Shown here piece after piece: positions 40,590 to 51,036 of a DNA stretch of 64,000 nt. How positions within the stretch are numbered: position 1 is the stretch's first letter; each line of letters begins with the position of its first letter. This DNA comes from a bacterium endosymbiont of Escarpia laminata (GTDB lineage: Bacteria > Pseudomonadota > Gammaproteobacteria > Chromatiales > Chromatiaceae). The stretch covers positions 1 through 64,000 of the forward strand of contig QGON01000070.1 in NCBI GenBank assembly GCA_003660235.1, written 5' to 3'. Position numbers and translations under genes: made by a program. The notes beneath the pieces were generated by a model. It did no database searches. It saw only the letters and a program-made list of their open reading frames with translations, and was not told where the DNA came from.

Positions 40590-42584
40590 TTACCTCCTGA
40601 CTGCGCTGAGCAGGGTATCGAAAAGGCTGGAGGCCACAGATATCACCTGAGCCGATGCCTGATAGGCCTGCTGGAACTGCACCAGCTTGGCCGCCTCTTC
40701 ATCGAGATTGACCCCGGACATTTCATCCAGCGCCGCCTTGCTTCGCTCCAGCAATCCCTCCTGGGCAGCCAGATTCATCTCAGCGTGGTGTGTTTTTGCC
40801 CCCAGGTCGGAGACCATCTGGGAATAGGCCTCCCCGAAGGTTGCGGTGCCGCCAAACAGGGTATCCATCCCCTGAAGACCCGCCATCGTCAATGCATTGC
40901 GATTGTCACTCTTACCGTTGGTGTTGTTGCCTACAGTGAACTGATCCCCCACTACCGGCGTACCGGAGATGGAAAAGGAGATGCCGCCAAAGGCATCGAA
41001 TTGGCCAACCTTGGCCGTCACCGGAAAAGACTTGCCGGTACTTTCGGTGGCCGGGTCATAGAGGATGTAATCATTGGGTGCGCCCACTGGCCCGTTGGCA
41101 ACGGTAAAACCTGGATTGCCCGCACCATCCGCATCAGCGACAAAAGTAAACTGCATCGCTGCACCGTAAGGCAGTCCATTCGTATTCGAAACCACCGGCT
41201 GGCTCATCACCGCATCACCACTGTTGGCAGGGTTGCCGTTGGCATCGGTAAGCGGCCGGCTCGACAGGCGGCTGGCGGCTGCCAGTTTATCCGTATCGTG
41301 AAGCAACAGATCAAAACCGTCCGCGCCGTCGCGGGTGGGACGTATCTGAAAACTGTCACCTACCGCAACACCTGCCGAATCAATGCTCAACGAGAATCCA
41401 TCCTGTGCATAGGTAAAGGGCGAAGCGCCTCCGGTGTTGATGCTGAACGTCTGATTATCGGATTGGCGCGTCAGAGTGTAGGTATTCAGCGCCGTGTATT
41501 GCAGCGTGTAATCGCTGGCAGTCAGATCTCCCACATTGGTATAGGTGGCGGTCACCGCACCACCCGCATTGTTGGCGTTGGGCAGAATATCGACGCTGCC
41601 CAGGGAAAATATGTCGGCACCGGCCAATCCATCCAGATCAAGCCCCAGCGCGTGCTGGCTGTTCAATTCGTCTGCGATACCCAGTGCAACAAGCCCCAGA
41701 TGATTCTGGGCCGGGTCAAGAATGTCGTCGCGAAAACCGAGCAGACCACCCAGTTGACCGCCGGTAATATGGTCGGTAACCACTTGGGTACCGTAAACAG
41801 TGGTAAACGCCAGATCCCGCTGGTCCGGGTCACCATTGTTGTTCTGGGTTGACAGCGTCGCCGCCTGAGTATCCATCACCAGCGCCTGTCCCTTGCCGAT
41901 AAAGACATTCATGGAACCGTTACGCTGTTCGAGTACCTGTATGTCGACCAGTTTAGATAACTCATCGAGCATCTGATCACGCTGATCCAGCAGATCATTC
42001 GGCAGCGCTGAGAGTCCACTGTTGGAGGCGTTTGCCACCTGCACATTGAGTTCTGCGATGGATGTAGCCAGGCGATTGACCTCATCGACCGCAAAATCGA
42101 GTTGATCGTTCAGGCGGCTGCGCACCGCTTCGATCTCGCCATCGATATAGTGAAACCGATCCACCAGTGATTCAGCTTCCGCCAATACCAGTTGGCGTGC
42201 CGGGACTGCTGAAGGATCATCAGCCAGCCCCTGGACGGCATTAAAAAAGTCCTGCATGGCCGGTCCCATACCGAGTGCCGAATCGGCCACCAGATTGTCC
42301 AGTCGCAGGGCGGAGTTGTAGTAGACATCGAGTTCTTCAGTGGCGGACTGACTGCGCCTGACCGAAGTGGAGAGAAAGTTGTCGTACTGACGGTCGATAC
42401 CGGCCAGCTGGACACCTGAACCGTTCCACCCGGTTGTGTTATAGCCGGTATTACGGGTCGCAAAGTCCACCTGCTGACGGCTGTAGCCCTCAGTGTTGAC
42501 GTTGGCGATGTTGTGGCCAACGGTATTCAACGCCTGCTGATTACTCAGCAGGGCAGAAACACCAATCGACAGAATACCGCTCAT
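40590..42584 (-). CDS. flgK: Flagellar hook-associated protein 1
   Basis: ILSIGVSALLSNQQALNTVGHNIANVNTEGYSRQQVDF. Confidence 0.96.
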   Translation of the reverse strand: MSGILSIGVSALLSNQQALNTVGHNIANVNTEGYSRQQVDFATRNTGYNTTGWNGSGVQLAGIDRQYDNFLSTSVRRSQSATEELDVYYNSALRLDNLVADSALGMGPAMQDFFNAVQGLADDPSAVPARQLVLAEAESLVDRFHYIDGEIEAVRSRLNDQLDFAVDEVNRLATSIAELNVQVANASNSGLSALPNDLLDQRDQMLDELSKLVDIQVLEQRNGSMNVFIGKGQALVMDTQAATLSTQNNNGDPDQRDLAFTTVYGTQVVTDHITGGQLGGLLGFRDDILDPAQNHLGLVALGIADELNSQHALGLDLDGLAGADIFSLGSVDILPNANNAGGAVTATYTNVGDLTASDYTLQYTALNTYTLTRQSDNQTFSINTGGASPFTYAQDGFSLSIDSAGVAVGDSFQIRPTRDGADGFDLLLHDTDKLAAASRLSSRPLTDANGNPANSGDAVMSQPVVSNTNGLPYGAAMQFTFVADADGAGNPGFTVANGPVGAPNDYILYDPATESTGKSFPVTAKVGQFDAFGGISFSISGTPVVGDQFTVGNNTNGKSDNRNALTMAGLQGMDTLFGGTATFGEAYSQMVSDLGAKTHHAEMNLAAQEGLLERSKAALDEMSGVNLDEEAAKLVQFQQAYQASAQVISVASSLFDTLLSAVRR

Positions 42585-42633
42585 CTCATTAACCTCTCAT
42601 CCGCCGGAATTCCGCACGGAAACACTCGAAACC

Positions 42634-43578
42634 TTATATCGGCTTGTGAACTGACTCCTTGAGTCCCGCCACCGCCTGCTTCATCTCGCTACCCTGCATC
42701 ACCCGCATGATCTTCTCGGCATAAGCCGGATCTGTGGCATAACCCGCCTGCTGCAGCGCACCGAAATAGGCTTGGCTATCGTGGGTATTCCCCAACGCCT
42801 CCGCATAACGGGGGCTTTCCCGCAGAAAGGCCACATAATCCTGAAAACTCTCATCAAAGGAGTCATAGGCACGAAATGACTCGCGGCGTTTTACCGCTAC
42901 GCCATCGACATACTCCAGGGTCTCGACCCTGACCCGGTCACCGTCCCAGCGCTGATCCGCCTTGATACCAAAAAGATTGTGGCTGCTGCGGCCATCGCCA
43001 GCCTGCATCACATGACCTCCCCAGCCCGACTCCAATGCCGCCTGGGCCAGCAGGGCCTGCGGCGCCAGCCCCAGTGAGGCCGCTGCATCCGCCGCCGGTT
43101 GCCACAAACCCTGCACGAAGGTTTCTGGAGAATCGATATCGCTGGCAATTTCCGGGGTTGCTGGGGTCTGCTGCAACTCAACCGGCGACGGGGCAAGGGA
43201 CTTCAGCTGCTGCAAAGGTACTGCAGCCACGGTCGTCCTGTTGCGATAGAGATCGAGGCCGAAAGCGGCCTCTCCCTGCGCCTGCGCCGGGGCGCCTAAC
43301 TGCCGCTTGAGCATTTTACCGATCCCCAGCCCACCACTCTCTGCCATATGCACCGAGAGTTGCTGGTCATACATCTCCTGATAAAATTTAGTGCGCTCAC
43401 TGTCGAACAGCCCATCGCCAAAGCTGGCCTGCCGCATCTGCTTCACCATCATCTGCACAAACAGGGATTCAAACTGACTCGCCACTTTGTCCAGAGAGCC
43501 AGCCTGGTCCTGCCGGGCCTGATGTTTCAGATCAGCCAATCCCTGAAAATCGGTGTAGATGCTGGGGTTCACCTGCAT
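42634..43578 (-). CDS. flgJ: Flagellar rod assembly protein / peptidoglycan hydrolase FlgJ
   Basis: ASQFESLFVQMMVKQMRQAS; muramidase ALLAQAALESGWGGHVM..SSHNLFGIKA. Confidence 0.95.
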   Translation of the reverse strand: MQVNPSIYTDFQGLADLKHQARQDQAGSLDKVASQFESLFVQMMVKQMRQASFGDGLFDSERTKFYQEMYDQQLSVHMAESGGLGIGKMLKRQLGAPAQAQGEAAFGLDLYRNRTTVAAVPLQQLKSLAPSPVELQQTPATPEIASDIDSPETFVQGLWQPAADAAASLGLAPQALLAQAALESGWGGHVMQAGDGRSSHNLFGIKADQRWDGDRVRVETLEYVDGVAVKRRESFRAYDSFDESFQDYVAFLRESPRYAEALGNTHDSQAYFGALQQAGYATDPAYAEKIMRVMQGSEMKQAVAGLKESVHKPI

Positions 43579-43580
43579 GA

Positions 43581-44705
43581 TCAGATCACGATCAGTTCTG
43601 CGCGCAAGGCCCCAGCCTCTTTCAGCGCTTCAAGGATGGCCACCAGATCACTGGGGGCCGCCCCCACTTCATTGACCGCGCGCACCACCTCATCCAGAGA
43701 GACGCCGGGATCGAAGAGAAACATATGATTGGCCTCTTCCGTCACCCCCACATCACTTTGGGGGACTACCGCAGTCTGTCCCCCAGAGAAGGCACCGGGT
43801 TGGGAGACCTCGGCATTCTCGCTGATACTGACCACCAGGTTGCCGTGGGAGACGGCTGCGGGATAGACCCGTACCTGACTGTTGATCACCACGGTGCCTG
43901 TGCGGGAGTTGATGATGACCTTTGCCGGTGCACTGCCCGGTCTCACCTGCAACTCCTCCAGCATGGCGATAAAACTCACCTTCTGTCCGGGATCCATAGG
44001 GGCATTGACCCGGATCGAGGTGGCATCCAAAGGTTTTGCGGTACCGGGACCTATAGCCAGATTGATCGATTGCGCCACCCGCATCGCGGTGGTGAAATCA
44101 CCGTCATTGAGATTGAGGGTGATGCTGCGTCCCTTACCGAAATGGTTCACCACCTCGCGCTCCACCGTGGCGCCATTGGGGATACGCCCGGCACTGGGAA
44201 TATTCACCGTGACTTTCGAGCCATCCTGTCCGGAAGCGGTCAGTCCCCCCACCACCAGGTTGCCCTGTGCCAATGCATAGTTGCGGCCATCCGCACCTTT
44301 CAGCGGCGTCATCAACAGGGTACCGCCACGCAGACTCTGGGCATTACCCAGGGATGAGACCGTGATGTCGATCTCCTGACCGATCTTGCTGAAAGGAGGC
44401 AGATTGCCGTGCACGATAACTGCCGCCACATTCTTGGGTTTGATCTTGACCCCCGGCGGGATCTGCACCCCGAACTGGCTCAACATATTGCGCAGACTGT
44501 TGAGGGTATAGGGCGAATCGGTATCCTTGTCACCAGTACCATTCAATCCCACCACCAGGCCGTAGCCAATCAGCTGATTGAGGCGTACTCCCGAGATGGA
44601 GGTGAGATCCTTGATTCGTTCGGCAGCCACTGGAGTGGCAAGCAACCATGCCGCTGCTATCAACAACAGGGCTCCATTGCGAAATAAAGTGCTTTGCAGG
44701 GTCAT
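43581..44705 (-). CDS. flgI: Flagellar P-ring protein
   Basis: [32 protein letters not shown]. Confidence 0.96.
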   Translation of the reverse strand: MTLQSTLFRNGALLLIAAAWLLATPVAAERIKDLTSISGVRLNQLIGYGLVVGLNGTGDKDTDSPYTLNSLRNMLSQFGVQIPPGVKIKPKNVAAVIVHGNLPPFSKIGQEIDITVSSLGNAQSLRGGTLLMTPLKGADGRNYALAQGNLVVGGLTASGQDGSKVTVNIPSAGRIPNGATVEREVVNHFGKGRSITLNLNDGDFTTAMRVAQSINLAIGPGTAKPLDATSIRVNAPMDPGQKVSFIAMLEELQVRPGSAPAKVIINSRTGTVVINSQVRVYPAAVSHGNLVVSISENAEVSQPGAFSGGQTAVVPQSDVGVTEEANHMFLFDPGVSLDEVVRAVNEVGAAPSDLVAILEALKEAGALRAELIVI

Positions 44706-44722
44706 TTTACTCACCACATCGA

Positions 44723-45448
44723 TTAGAAGGGCATTAGTGCGCTATTGAAGAAACGCGCCAGCCAGCCCATGGAACTGGTATCCGCGAGGGCGCCGTCACC
44801 CACGTAGATAATGGTCGGGTCGGCTATGCGGGTCGACTCGACAGTATTCTCCGGCGTGATATCCATCGGGCGCACGATGCCGGAGAGGCGGATATATTCG
44901 TTTCCCTGATTGATGCCAATGCGTTTTTCGCCCCGGATCATCAGGTTGCGATTGGGCAACACCTCGACCACGGTCACTGTGATATTGCCGGTCAACGCAT
45001 TACTTTGGGATGAACTGCCCTCTCCCTTGAAGTCGTTGGCGGAAGAGGTACCGAAAGCCAATGAATTGTTATCATTGCTGGCCAACGGGATGATGCCCGG
45101 CGCGCTGAACTGCACTGTGGAGCCGAGGATCGTGGGATTGCCTATCTCATTCTTCGTACTCTTCTTGGCGTTGGTCTTGGCCGATTTATTGGCGGAGGTG
45201 GTTTCTGACAGCGTCACCGTCAAGAGATCACCGACCCGGCGCGCGCGCAAATCCTCAAACCATGAAACCTCATGGCCATTTTGAAAGATGGAGCCGTTAC
45301 CCTGGGACACAGGCGGCGGCGCCACCGGTCGCACCGGCGCATAGTTGATATCCCGCACCGGCCCTTGGGTCTGGCAACCGGAAAGCAGTAACAGACCCAG
45401 CAACAGTGGCATCAATCGAAAGAGAAGCACTTTCATCGTCTCACTCAC
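44723..45448 (-). CDS. flgH: Flagellar L-ring lipoprotein
   Basis: LLLLSGCQT lipobox; [40 protein letters not shown]. Confidence 0.96.
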   Translation of the reverse strand: MSETMKVLLFRLMPLLLGLLLLSGCQTQGPVRDINYAPVRPVAPPPVSQGNGSIFQNGHEVSWFEDLRARRVGDLLTVTLSETTSANKSAKTNAKKSTKNEIGNPTILGSTVQFSAPGIIPLASNDNNSLAFGTSSANDFKGEGSSSQSNALTGNITVTVVEVLPNRNLMIRGEKRIGINQGNEYIRLSGIVRPMDITPENTVESTRIADPTIIYVGDGALADTSSMGWLARFFNSALMPF

Positions 45449-45450
45449 CC

Positions 45451-46236
45451 TTAAAGCTGGTTGCTCACATAGGCCAGCATTTCATCAGTCGTGGAGATCG
45501 CCTTGGAGTTCATCTCGTAGGCCCGCTGGGTCTCGATCATGTTCACCAGCTCCTCCACCACATTGACATTGGAACTCTCCAGCGCACCCTGAATGAGGGT
45601 GCCGGTACTGTCGGTGCCGGGTACAGCAGTATTGACGCCGCCACTGGCGTTCGATTCACGGAACAGGTTGTCACCGATGGGCGCCAGACCCTGAGGATTG
45701 GCGAAGTAGGCCAGTTCAATCTGCCCGATCTGGGTCGGGGTGGTATTGCCTGACTGAAGTGCGGAAACCACGCCGTCGGAGCCCACCGTAATGCTGGTGG
45801 CATCAGTCGGCACAGTCATCGCCGGCTGCAGTTCATAACCGTTCGTGGTCACCACCACACCATCCGCAGTGAGGCTGAAGGTACCGTCCCTGCTGTAGAC
45901 GATGCTGCCGTCGGGATGCAGAACCTGGAAATAACCCTTGCCCTGAACAGCCATATCCAGCGAATTGCCGGTCTGCACGATATTACCCTGGCTGTGCTGT
46001 TTCTGGGTCGCCACAACTCTGACGCCGGTGCCGACCATCAGGCCGGAAGGCAGTTCGGTGGTCTCGGATGACTGGGCGCCCACCTGGCGAATATTTTGGT
46101 AGATCAGGTCATTGAAGACCGCTCGATCCCGCTTGTAGCCGGTGGTATTGACGTTGGCCAGATTGTGGGAGATCACAGACATATTCGTCTGCTGTGCATC
46201 CAGGCCGGTTTTTGCTATCCAGAGTGAGGGATACAT
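45451..46236 (-). CDS. flgG: Flagellar distal rod protein
   Basis: [43 protein letters not shown]. Confidence 0.96.
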   Translation of the reverse strand: MYPSLWIAKTGLDAQQTNMSVISHNLANVNTTGYKRDRAVFNDLIYQNIRQVGAQSSETTELPSGLMVGTGVRVVATQKQHSQGNIVQTGNSLDMAVQGKGYFQVLHPDGSIVYSRDGTFSLTADGVVVTTNGYELQPAMTVPTDATSITVGSDGVVSALQSGNTTPTQIGQIELAYFANPQGLAPIGDNLFRESNASGGVNTAVPGTDSTGTLIQGALESSNVNVVEELVNMIETQRAYEMNSKAISTTDEMLAYVSNQL

Positions 46237-46280
46237 GGTTGGTTCCTCGCTTCCCGTAAATTCAGTTTCAATCTGAAATA

Positions 46281-46296
46281 TGCAATTTCCTCGCCA
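46281..46296 (-). promoter_or_regulatory. Putative sigma54 promoter upstream of flgG (TGGCGAGGAAATTGCA)
   Basis: GG-N10-GC spacing on the minus strand, ~45 nt upstream of flgG. Confidence 0.6.
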
Positions 46297-46387
46297 ACTT
46301 CGTCGTATCAGGAAGAAAAGACAATGTTCGCAGGAGAAGCCGTGCCGGTTCCCCTACGCTTGAACCGGCCTACGTCTCCTTATCAAA

Positions 46388-46431
46388 ACAAAAAAGGCGC
46401 GGCGGTATGACATCTAATACCGTGGCGCCTC
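46388..46431 (-). terminator. Rho-independent terminator downstream of flgF
   Basis: Minus-strand AGGCGCCACGGTAT...ATACCGCCGCGCCTTTTTTG hairpin with T-run. Confidence 0.7.
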
Positions 46432-46448
46432 AGATTATTGTAGTGGGA

Positions 46449-47189
46449 TCAACTCATGCGCAGTAACGCAGAACTGGCGCTGTCCATCTCCTCGGCTGTC
46501 TTCATCATCTTGACCTGCATCTCGAACTTACGCCCCAGTTCGATCATGTTTACCAGCGCGTCGGCCACGTTGACGTTGCCGCTTTCGATACCACCGGAGA
46601 CCAGCTCAATGTTTGCGTCAGGCGGCAATTCCGTCGGTTCCCGCAGATGCAACAAGCCATCTTCACCCTTTATCAGATCTTCGGATGGCGAACTCACCAG
46701 CTTGATTCGGTCCACGATCGCCAGGGCCTCGGGAGTCGAACCTTCCGGCAGGATGGTAATAGTACCGTCGTTGCCGATCTCGATCTTTTCGTGGGGCGGC
46801 AAGGCAATCGGCCCGCCATTGCCGATCACCGGCAAATCTTCGCCGTTTGTGAGAATGCCGTTGGCATCAACCTTCAGATCACCACGCCGGGTATAGGCTT
46901 CAGTGCCATCCGGCGCCTGCACTGCGATATAGCCTTCACCCTTTATCGCCACATCCATGTCGTTGCCGGTAGACTGGATGCTGCCTCTGGTAAAGTCGAT
47001 AGCAGATCGCTCATCCATGGCGTAGACACGGGTTGGATGACCGGGACCAAACACCGGCATACTGCGGAACTGATTCAGATCCGCCATGAATCCCGGCGTA
47101 TTGACGTTGGCCAGATTGTGGGAGTTGCTGGCTTGAGCCAGCAGGGTCTCCTTGGCCCCACTCATGGCGACAAACAACATACGGTCCAT
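46449..47189 (-). CDS. flgF: Flagellar proximal rod protein
   Basis: [44 protein letters not shown]. Confidence 0.95.
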   Translation of the reverse strand: MDRMLFVAMSGAKETLLAQASNSHNLANVNTPGFMADLNQFRSMPVFGPGHPTRVYAMDERSAIDFTRGSIQSTGNDMDVAIKGEGYIAVQAPDGTEAYTRRGDLKVDANGILTNGEDLPVIGNGGPIALPPHEKIEIGNDGTITILPEGSTPEALAIVDRIKLVSSPSEDLIKGEDGLLHLREPTELPPDANIELVSGGIESGNVNVADALVNMIELGRKFEMQVKMMKTAEEMDSASSALLRMS

Positions 47190-47201
47190 GATCTACTCCT
47201 G

Positions 47202-48473
47202 TTATCGGATATTGATCACTGTCTGGGTGATCGCATCCGCCGTGGTGATCACCTGCGCGTTGGCCTGGAAATTACGTTGCGCGGTAATCAGGTTGACCAA
47301 CTGCTGGGCAATATCCACATTCGAGTTCTCCAATGCACCGGACTGGATAACACCGATACCGGCAGAGCCAGCCTCACCCAACTGCGCATCGCCTGAGGCA
47401 AAGGATTCCACCCAACTGGTATCACCAACCTGCCGCAGTCCCTGCTCGTTATTGAAGTGGGCCAGCGCCACCTTGCCCAAAGCCTCTGAGCGGCCGTTGG
47501 TAAAGCGGGCAAAAACCACGCCATTGGCGTCTACATCCACCCCACTCAGGGTGCCCGAGGTGAAGCCGTTCTGGGTCAGTTCGTTCACTGCAAAGCCGGC
47601 ACCAAACTGGGTGGCGTTACTGTAATCGAAGGTCATACCGGCAATCGGCGCCGCACCCACCGCTGGGGTGAATGTACTCATGGTCACCTGCCCGGTGGCG
47701 CCTACATCCCCGGCACCGGATATCAGCAGGCCACTGGTATCAAAACGGAGATCCGCCTCAGGACTGCCATCCAATGCCGGAACATTGACATTGTCTACGA
47801 AGGTATAGGCACTCCACTGGTTGGGGTTTGCCGCCTCCCTTACGTAATACATGGACATCGTATGGGATGCACCCAGGGAGTCGTAGATGGTGGTTGCAGT
47901 GGAGTGGTTGTAACTACCTGCGAGCGGCGGAAAGACTGCCGCATTGAAGGGCGTACCCGGAACCGGCTCCGCAGCATCCAGGTTAACCGTGGAGATCACG
48001 GCGCTGGTAGCTCCCGGATCACCGGAAACCACCGGCAGATTCAGATCAGTGGTGGTGCCGGTATTGAACAGCGTCCCGGCAGGATCCACCGGGGGAAAAA
48101 CCTGCAGCCTGGCTTGCGTATGGTTCACCACATAGCCGTCGCGATCCACGCTGAATGAGCCCGCCCGGGTGAAACTCCGGTCACCGTTTTCACTCTGCGT
48201 GACAAAGAAACCTTCACCGTTAAGGGCGAGGTCCAGATTATTAGCGGTGAAATCGATACTGCCCTGCCCAAACTGCTGGGCCACACCTGACACACGCACA
48301 CCGCTACCGGACACAGTGCTGCTGACGTCAGTGAGAGAGTTGGCGTAGATATCGGCAAACTCGGCACGCGACTCCTTGAAACCTATCGTACTGGCGTTGG
48401 CGATATTGTTGCCGGTCACCTCCAGGTCAGTGGAGGCGGCATCCAGTCCACTCAATGCAATTCGAAATGCCAT
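47202..48473 (-). CDS. flgE: Flagellar hook protein
   Basis: MAFRIALSGLDAASTDLEVTGNNIANASTIGFKESRAEFADIYA. Confidence 0.96.
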   Translation of the reverse strand: MAFRIALSGLDAASTDLEVTGNNIANASTIGFKESRAEFADIYANSLTDVSSTVSGSGVRVSGVAQQFGQGSIDFTANNLDLALNGEGFFVTQSENGDRSFTRAGSFSVDRDGYVVNHTQARLQVFPPVDPAGTLFNTGTTTDLNLPVVSGDPGATSAVISTVNLDAAEPVPGTPFNAAVFPPLAGSYNHSTATTIYDSLGASHTMSMYYVREAANPNQWSAYTFVDNVNVPALDGSPEADLRFDTSGLLISGAGDVGATGQVTMSTFTPAVGAAPIAGMTFDYSNATQFGAGFAVNELTQNGFTSGTLSGVDVDANGVVFARFTNGRSEALGKVALAHFNNEQGLRQVGDTSWVESFASGDAQLGEAGSAGIGVIQSGALENSNVDIAQQLVNLITAQRNFQANAQVITTADAITQTVINIR

Positions 48474-48511
48474 GGTGTTTCTCCTTTATATAAAAAATTT
48501 TTTGTAACTGC

Positions 48512-49183
48512 TCAGAAGATCTGGGCGACATTGTTCATGGATATCTGCCCAAGACCCTGGATATTCAGGCCAAGACCGTCGGCGCCCCCAAGATTGACAC
48601 TATCGACCCTGGCGTTGAGGTAGACATAGGGGGAGAGCTCTGCATCATCCACCGTGGCATGGGCGGTAATCTCGTAGACGCCTTCCGGCATGTAGTTTCC
48701 TCTATCGTCATAGCCATCCCAGCTGAAGTTGATCTGCCCCGCCGACTGAGATCCAAGCTCAATCTCCCGCACAAGTGCGCCGGAGGCATCGGTCACCCGT
48801 ACCGTAAGATCAGCGGCTGAAGAGGGTAGCTCAGTGACACCCTTGACGCTGCCGCCATTGGAGAGCCAGCCGCTGTTGGTGGCGACGAGTACCTCATGCC
48901 CCACCAGGTTGGCCGCCTGCAATGCCTGACCTGAAGTCAGATCTGCACTCAGCCCCGTGAAGGCGCTGTTCAGATCCTTGATGCCGGAGACAGTAGAGAA
49001 CTGCGATATCTGCGTTGCCAGCTGCGAGTTATCCATCGGTTTGGTGGGATCCTGATGATTGAGCTCGGTAATCATCAGGTTGAGAAAATCGTCCATCCCC
49101 AGCTCATTGCTGTTGTTGGCCGACTCCTGGGTTGTCAATCCCAGACCAGAGTAGATATCATTGTTGGTTGAGATCGTAGTCAT
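48512..49183 (-). CDS. flgD: Flagellar hook capping protein
   Basis: LGMDDFLNLMITELNHQDPTKPMDNSQLATQISQFSTVSGI. Confidence 0.95.
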   Translation of the reverse strand: MTTISTNNDIYSGLGLTTQESANNSNELGMDDFLNLMITELNHQDPTKPMDNSQLATQISQFSTVSGIKDLNSAFTGLSADLTSGQALQAANLVGHEVLVATNSGWLSNGGSVKGVTELPSSAADLTVRVTDASGALVREIELGSQSAGQINFSWDGYDDRGNYMPEGVYEITAHATVDDAELSPYVYLNARVDSVNLGGADGLGLNIQGLGQISMNNVAQIF

Positions 49184-49193
49184 CGTAAACTCC

Positions 49194-49607
49194 TTACTGG
49201 CCCATGCGGATTGTGGCGATGAGCATCTGCTTGGCGGCGCTGGCCACCTCGACATTGCTCTGGTAGGAACGGGAAGCGGAGATCATATTCGCCATCTCCT
49301 CCACCATATTGACGTTGGGACGGTAGATATAACCCTCCTCATCGGCCATGGAGTGGTTCGGCGCATACTCCTTTATCAAGGGCGCCTTACTCTCGACCAC
49401 CCCGGCCATCCTCACGCCAACCGCCGGGTTTTCACCACCCATCTCATCAAATACCGCTTTGAAAACCGGCTGACGGGCCTTATAGGTTTCACCGATACTG
49501 CTGCTGACGCTATCGGCATTGGCCATGTTGCTGGCCACCAGATTCAGCCGCAGACTCTGTGCACTCATGCCTGATGCGGCGGTATCAAAAACCTTGAACA
49601 TGGACAT
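49194..49607 (-). CDS. flgC: Flagellar proximal rod protein FlgC
   Basis: FDTAASGMSAQSLRLNLVASNMANADSVSSS; YRPNVNMVEEMANMISASRSYQSNVE. Confidence 0.95.
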   Translation of the reverse strand: MSMFKVFDTAASGMSAQSLRLNLVASNMANADSVSSSIGETYKARQPVFKAVFDEMGGENPAVGVRMAGVVESKAPLIKEYAPNHSMADEEGYIYRPNVNMVEEMANMISASRSYQSNVEVASAAKQMLIATIRMGQ

Positions 49608-49609
49608 GA

Positions 49610-49999
49610 CTATTCACCTCTAATGGCTGACCGCAGGCCACTCACCTTGCCGTTGAGAAAACGCAGACTCGCCTGGTACTCCACTGAATTTGTAGCAAAC
49701 GCGGCATGCTCCTGCTCCGTGTCCACTGTATTGCCATCCAGAGAAGGCTGAGTGGGGGAACGATAGAGCATCTGCGTCGGCGGAATCAGACCGTTATCTG
49801 TCTGAATGTGCCTGGCGTTGGTGGTCTGCATACGCACCGGCCCCTGCATCTCACCTGCCAGCACCTTGTGGAAATCGAAATCCCGCGCTTTAAAACCGGG
49901 GGTGTCGGCATTCGCCAGATTGCTGGCGATCACCTCGGCACGGCGGGCACGCAACTGCAGGGCCTGTGGATGGATCCCCAATGCGTCGTCGAAATTCAT
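49610..49999 (-). CDS. flgB: Flagellar proximal rod protein FlgB
   Basis: LQLRARRAEVIASNLANADTPGFKARDFDFHKVL. Confidence 0.94.
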   Translation of the reverse strand: MNFDDALGIHPQALQLRARRAEVIASNLANADTPGFKARDFDFHKVLAGEMQGPVRMQTTNARHIQTDNGLIPPTQMLYRSPTQPSLDGNTVDTEQEHAAFATNSVEYQASLRFLNGKVSGLRSAIRGE

Positions 50000-50034
50000 G
50001 AGCGGCTCCGTAGAAAACTGTTCACTACGAAAAA

Positions 50035-50050
50035 TGCAGGGATCGTGCCA
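50035..50050 (-). promoter_or_regulatory. Putative sigma54 promoter upstream of flgB (TGGCACGATCCCTGCA)
   Basis: TGGCACG-N4-CTGCA, GG-N10-GC spacing, 36 nt upstream of flgB ATG. Confidence 0.75.
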
Positions 50051-50079
50051 AGTTTCTTCTTGGTCGCACAATTGCTCAA

Positions 50080-50107
50080 CGTAGGAGCGGCGAGGCGCCG
50101 CTCCTAC
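50080..50107. repeat. REP-like palindrome GTAGGAGCGGCGAGGCGCCGCTCCTAC
   Basis: Perfectly self-complementary arms; degenerate relatives near 53928 and 62815. Confidence 0.8.
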
Positions 50108-50187
50108 GAAACCATAAGCAGGATTACGTTGAAAATAGGAAAAGCGGCAAACATCCGCCGCCGGGCGGCAAGGGTTGCCGGAATGGT

Positions 50188-51033
50188 TCAGTTCGATTTC
50201 AAGCGGTAGGCAATAGCGCCACCAACCATCTGCATCTCAAAACGATCGGTAATCTGTGCAAGGGATTCAGTAGAGCCCAGAAAGAGATAGCCACCGGGAT
50301 TGAGGGACTGCGACATGCGCTCCACAATCTTTTTCTTGAGGTCTGAGGAGAAATAGATCAGCACATTGCGGCAAAAAATAGTGTCGAATCGTCCCAGTGA
50401 CGCATAATTGCCGTTGAGATTGAACTCCCTGAACCTGACACGTTGACGAATCTCCGGCTTGACCTCCAGACAACTGTTGTTTTCTCTGGGTATAAAATAG
50501 CGTTGTTGCTGCTGAGCATCCAGTCCCCGGTTGATGGACAAACCGCAGTAGATGCCCTGCCGTGCCTCTTCGAGCACTCTGCTGGAGATGTCTGTCGCCA
50601 GGATCTCGACCCCCCTATTACGGCGGCCAGGAGACTGTTTCCAGTAGTCCTCCACCGCCATGCTGAGAGTATAGGGTTCCTGTCCACTGGAACAGGCAGC
50701 GGACCAGATTTTGACCGGACTGCCGCCCTTTTGATCGAGTTCAGGTAATATTTTTTCGCGCAGCATGCTGAAATGCCCCTGATCACGAAACCAGAAGGTC
50801 TCGTTGGTGGTCATCGCATCGATCACCCGAACTCTCAGTCCTCTCTGGCCAGGCACCTTGAGCTGTTTGAGCAGCCCGCCCAGGGAGTCCACCTCAAACT
50901 CCGCCATCAAGCCATTCAGGCGGCTGGCAACCAGATACTCTTTGCCGTCACCCAGCAAAATACCGCAGGCCTCTTGCAGAAAGGCCAGATAGTCACGAGA
51001 GTCGATAGACGCTTTCAATGCGATATCCCGCAT
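50188..51033 (-). CDS. cheR: Chemotaxis protein methyltransferase
   Basis: MTTNETFWFRDQGHFSMLREKILPEL...WSAACSSGQEPYTLSMAVED...FDTIFCRNVLIYF. Confidence 0.95.
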   Translation of the reverse strand: MRDIALKASIDSRDYLAFLQEACGILLGDGKEYLVASRLNGLMAEFEVDSLGGLLKQLKVPGQRGLRVRVIDAMTTNETFWFRDQGHFSMLREKILPELDQKGGSPVKIWSAACSSGQEPYTLSMAVEDYWKQSPGRRNRGVEILATDISSRVLEEARQGIYCGLSINRGLDAQQQQRYFIPRENNSCLEVKPEIRQRVRFREFNLNGNYASLGRFDTIFCRNVLIYFSSDLKKKIVERMSQSLNPGGYLFLGSTESLAQITDRFEMQMVGGAIAYRLKSN

Positions 51034-51036
51034 CCT

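Noticed and set aside
40785-41852. 355-aa plus-strand ORF
   Set aside because: Antisense to flgK; no protein-like features
43725-44357. 210-aa plus-strand ORF (and similar ORFs at 46647..47396, 32266..32889, 14327..14881)
   Set aside because: Antisense to flgI, flgF, the hybrid kinase and sbcB respectively; shadow ORFs
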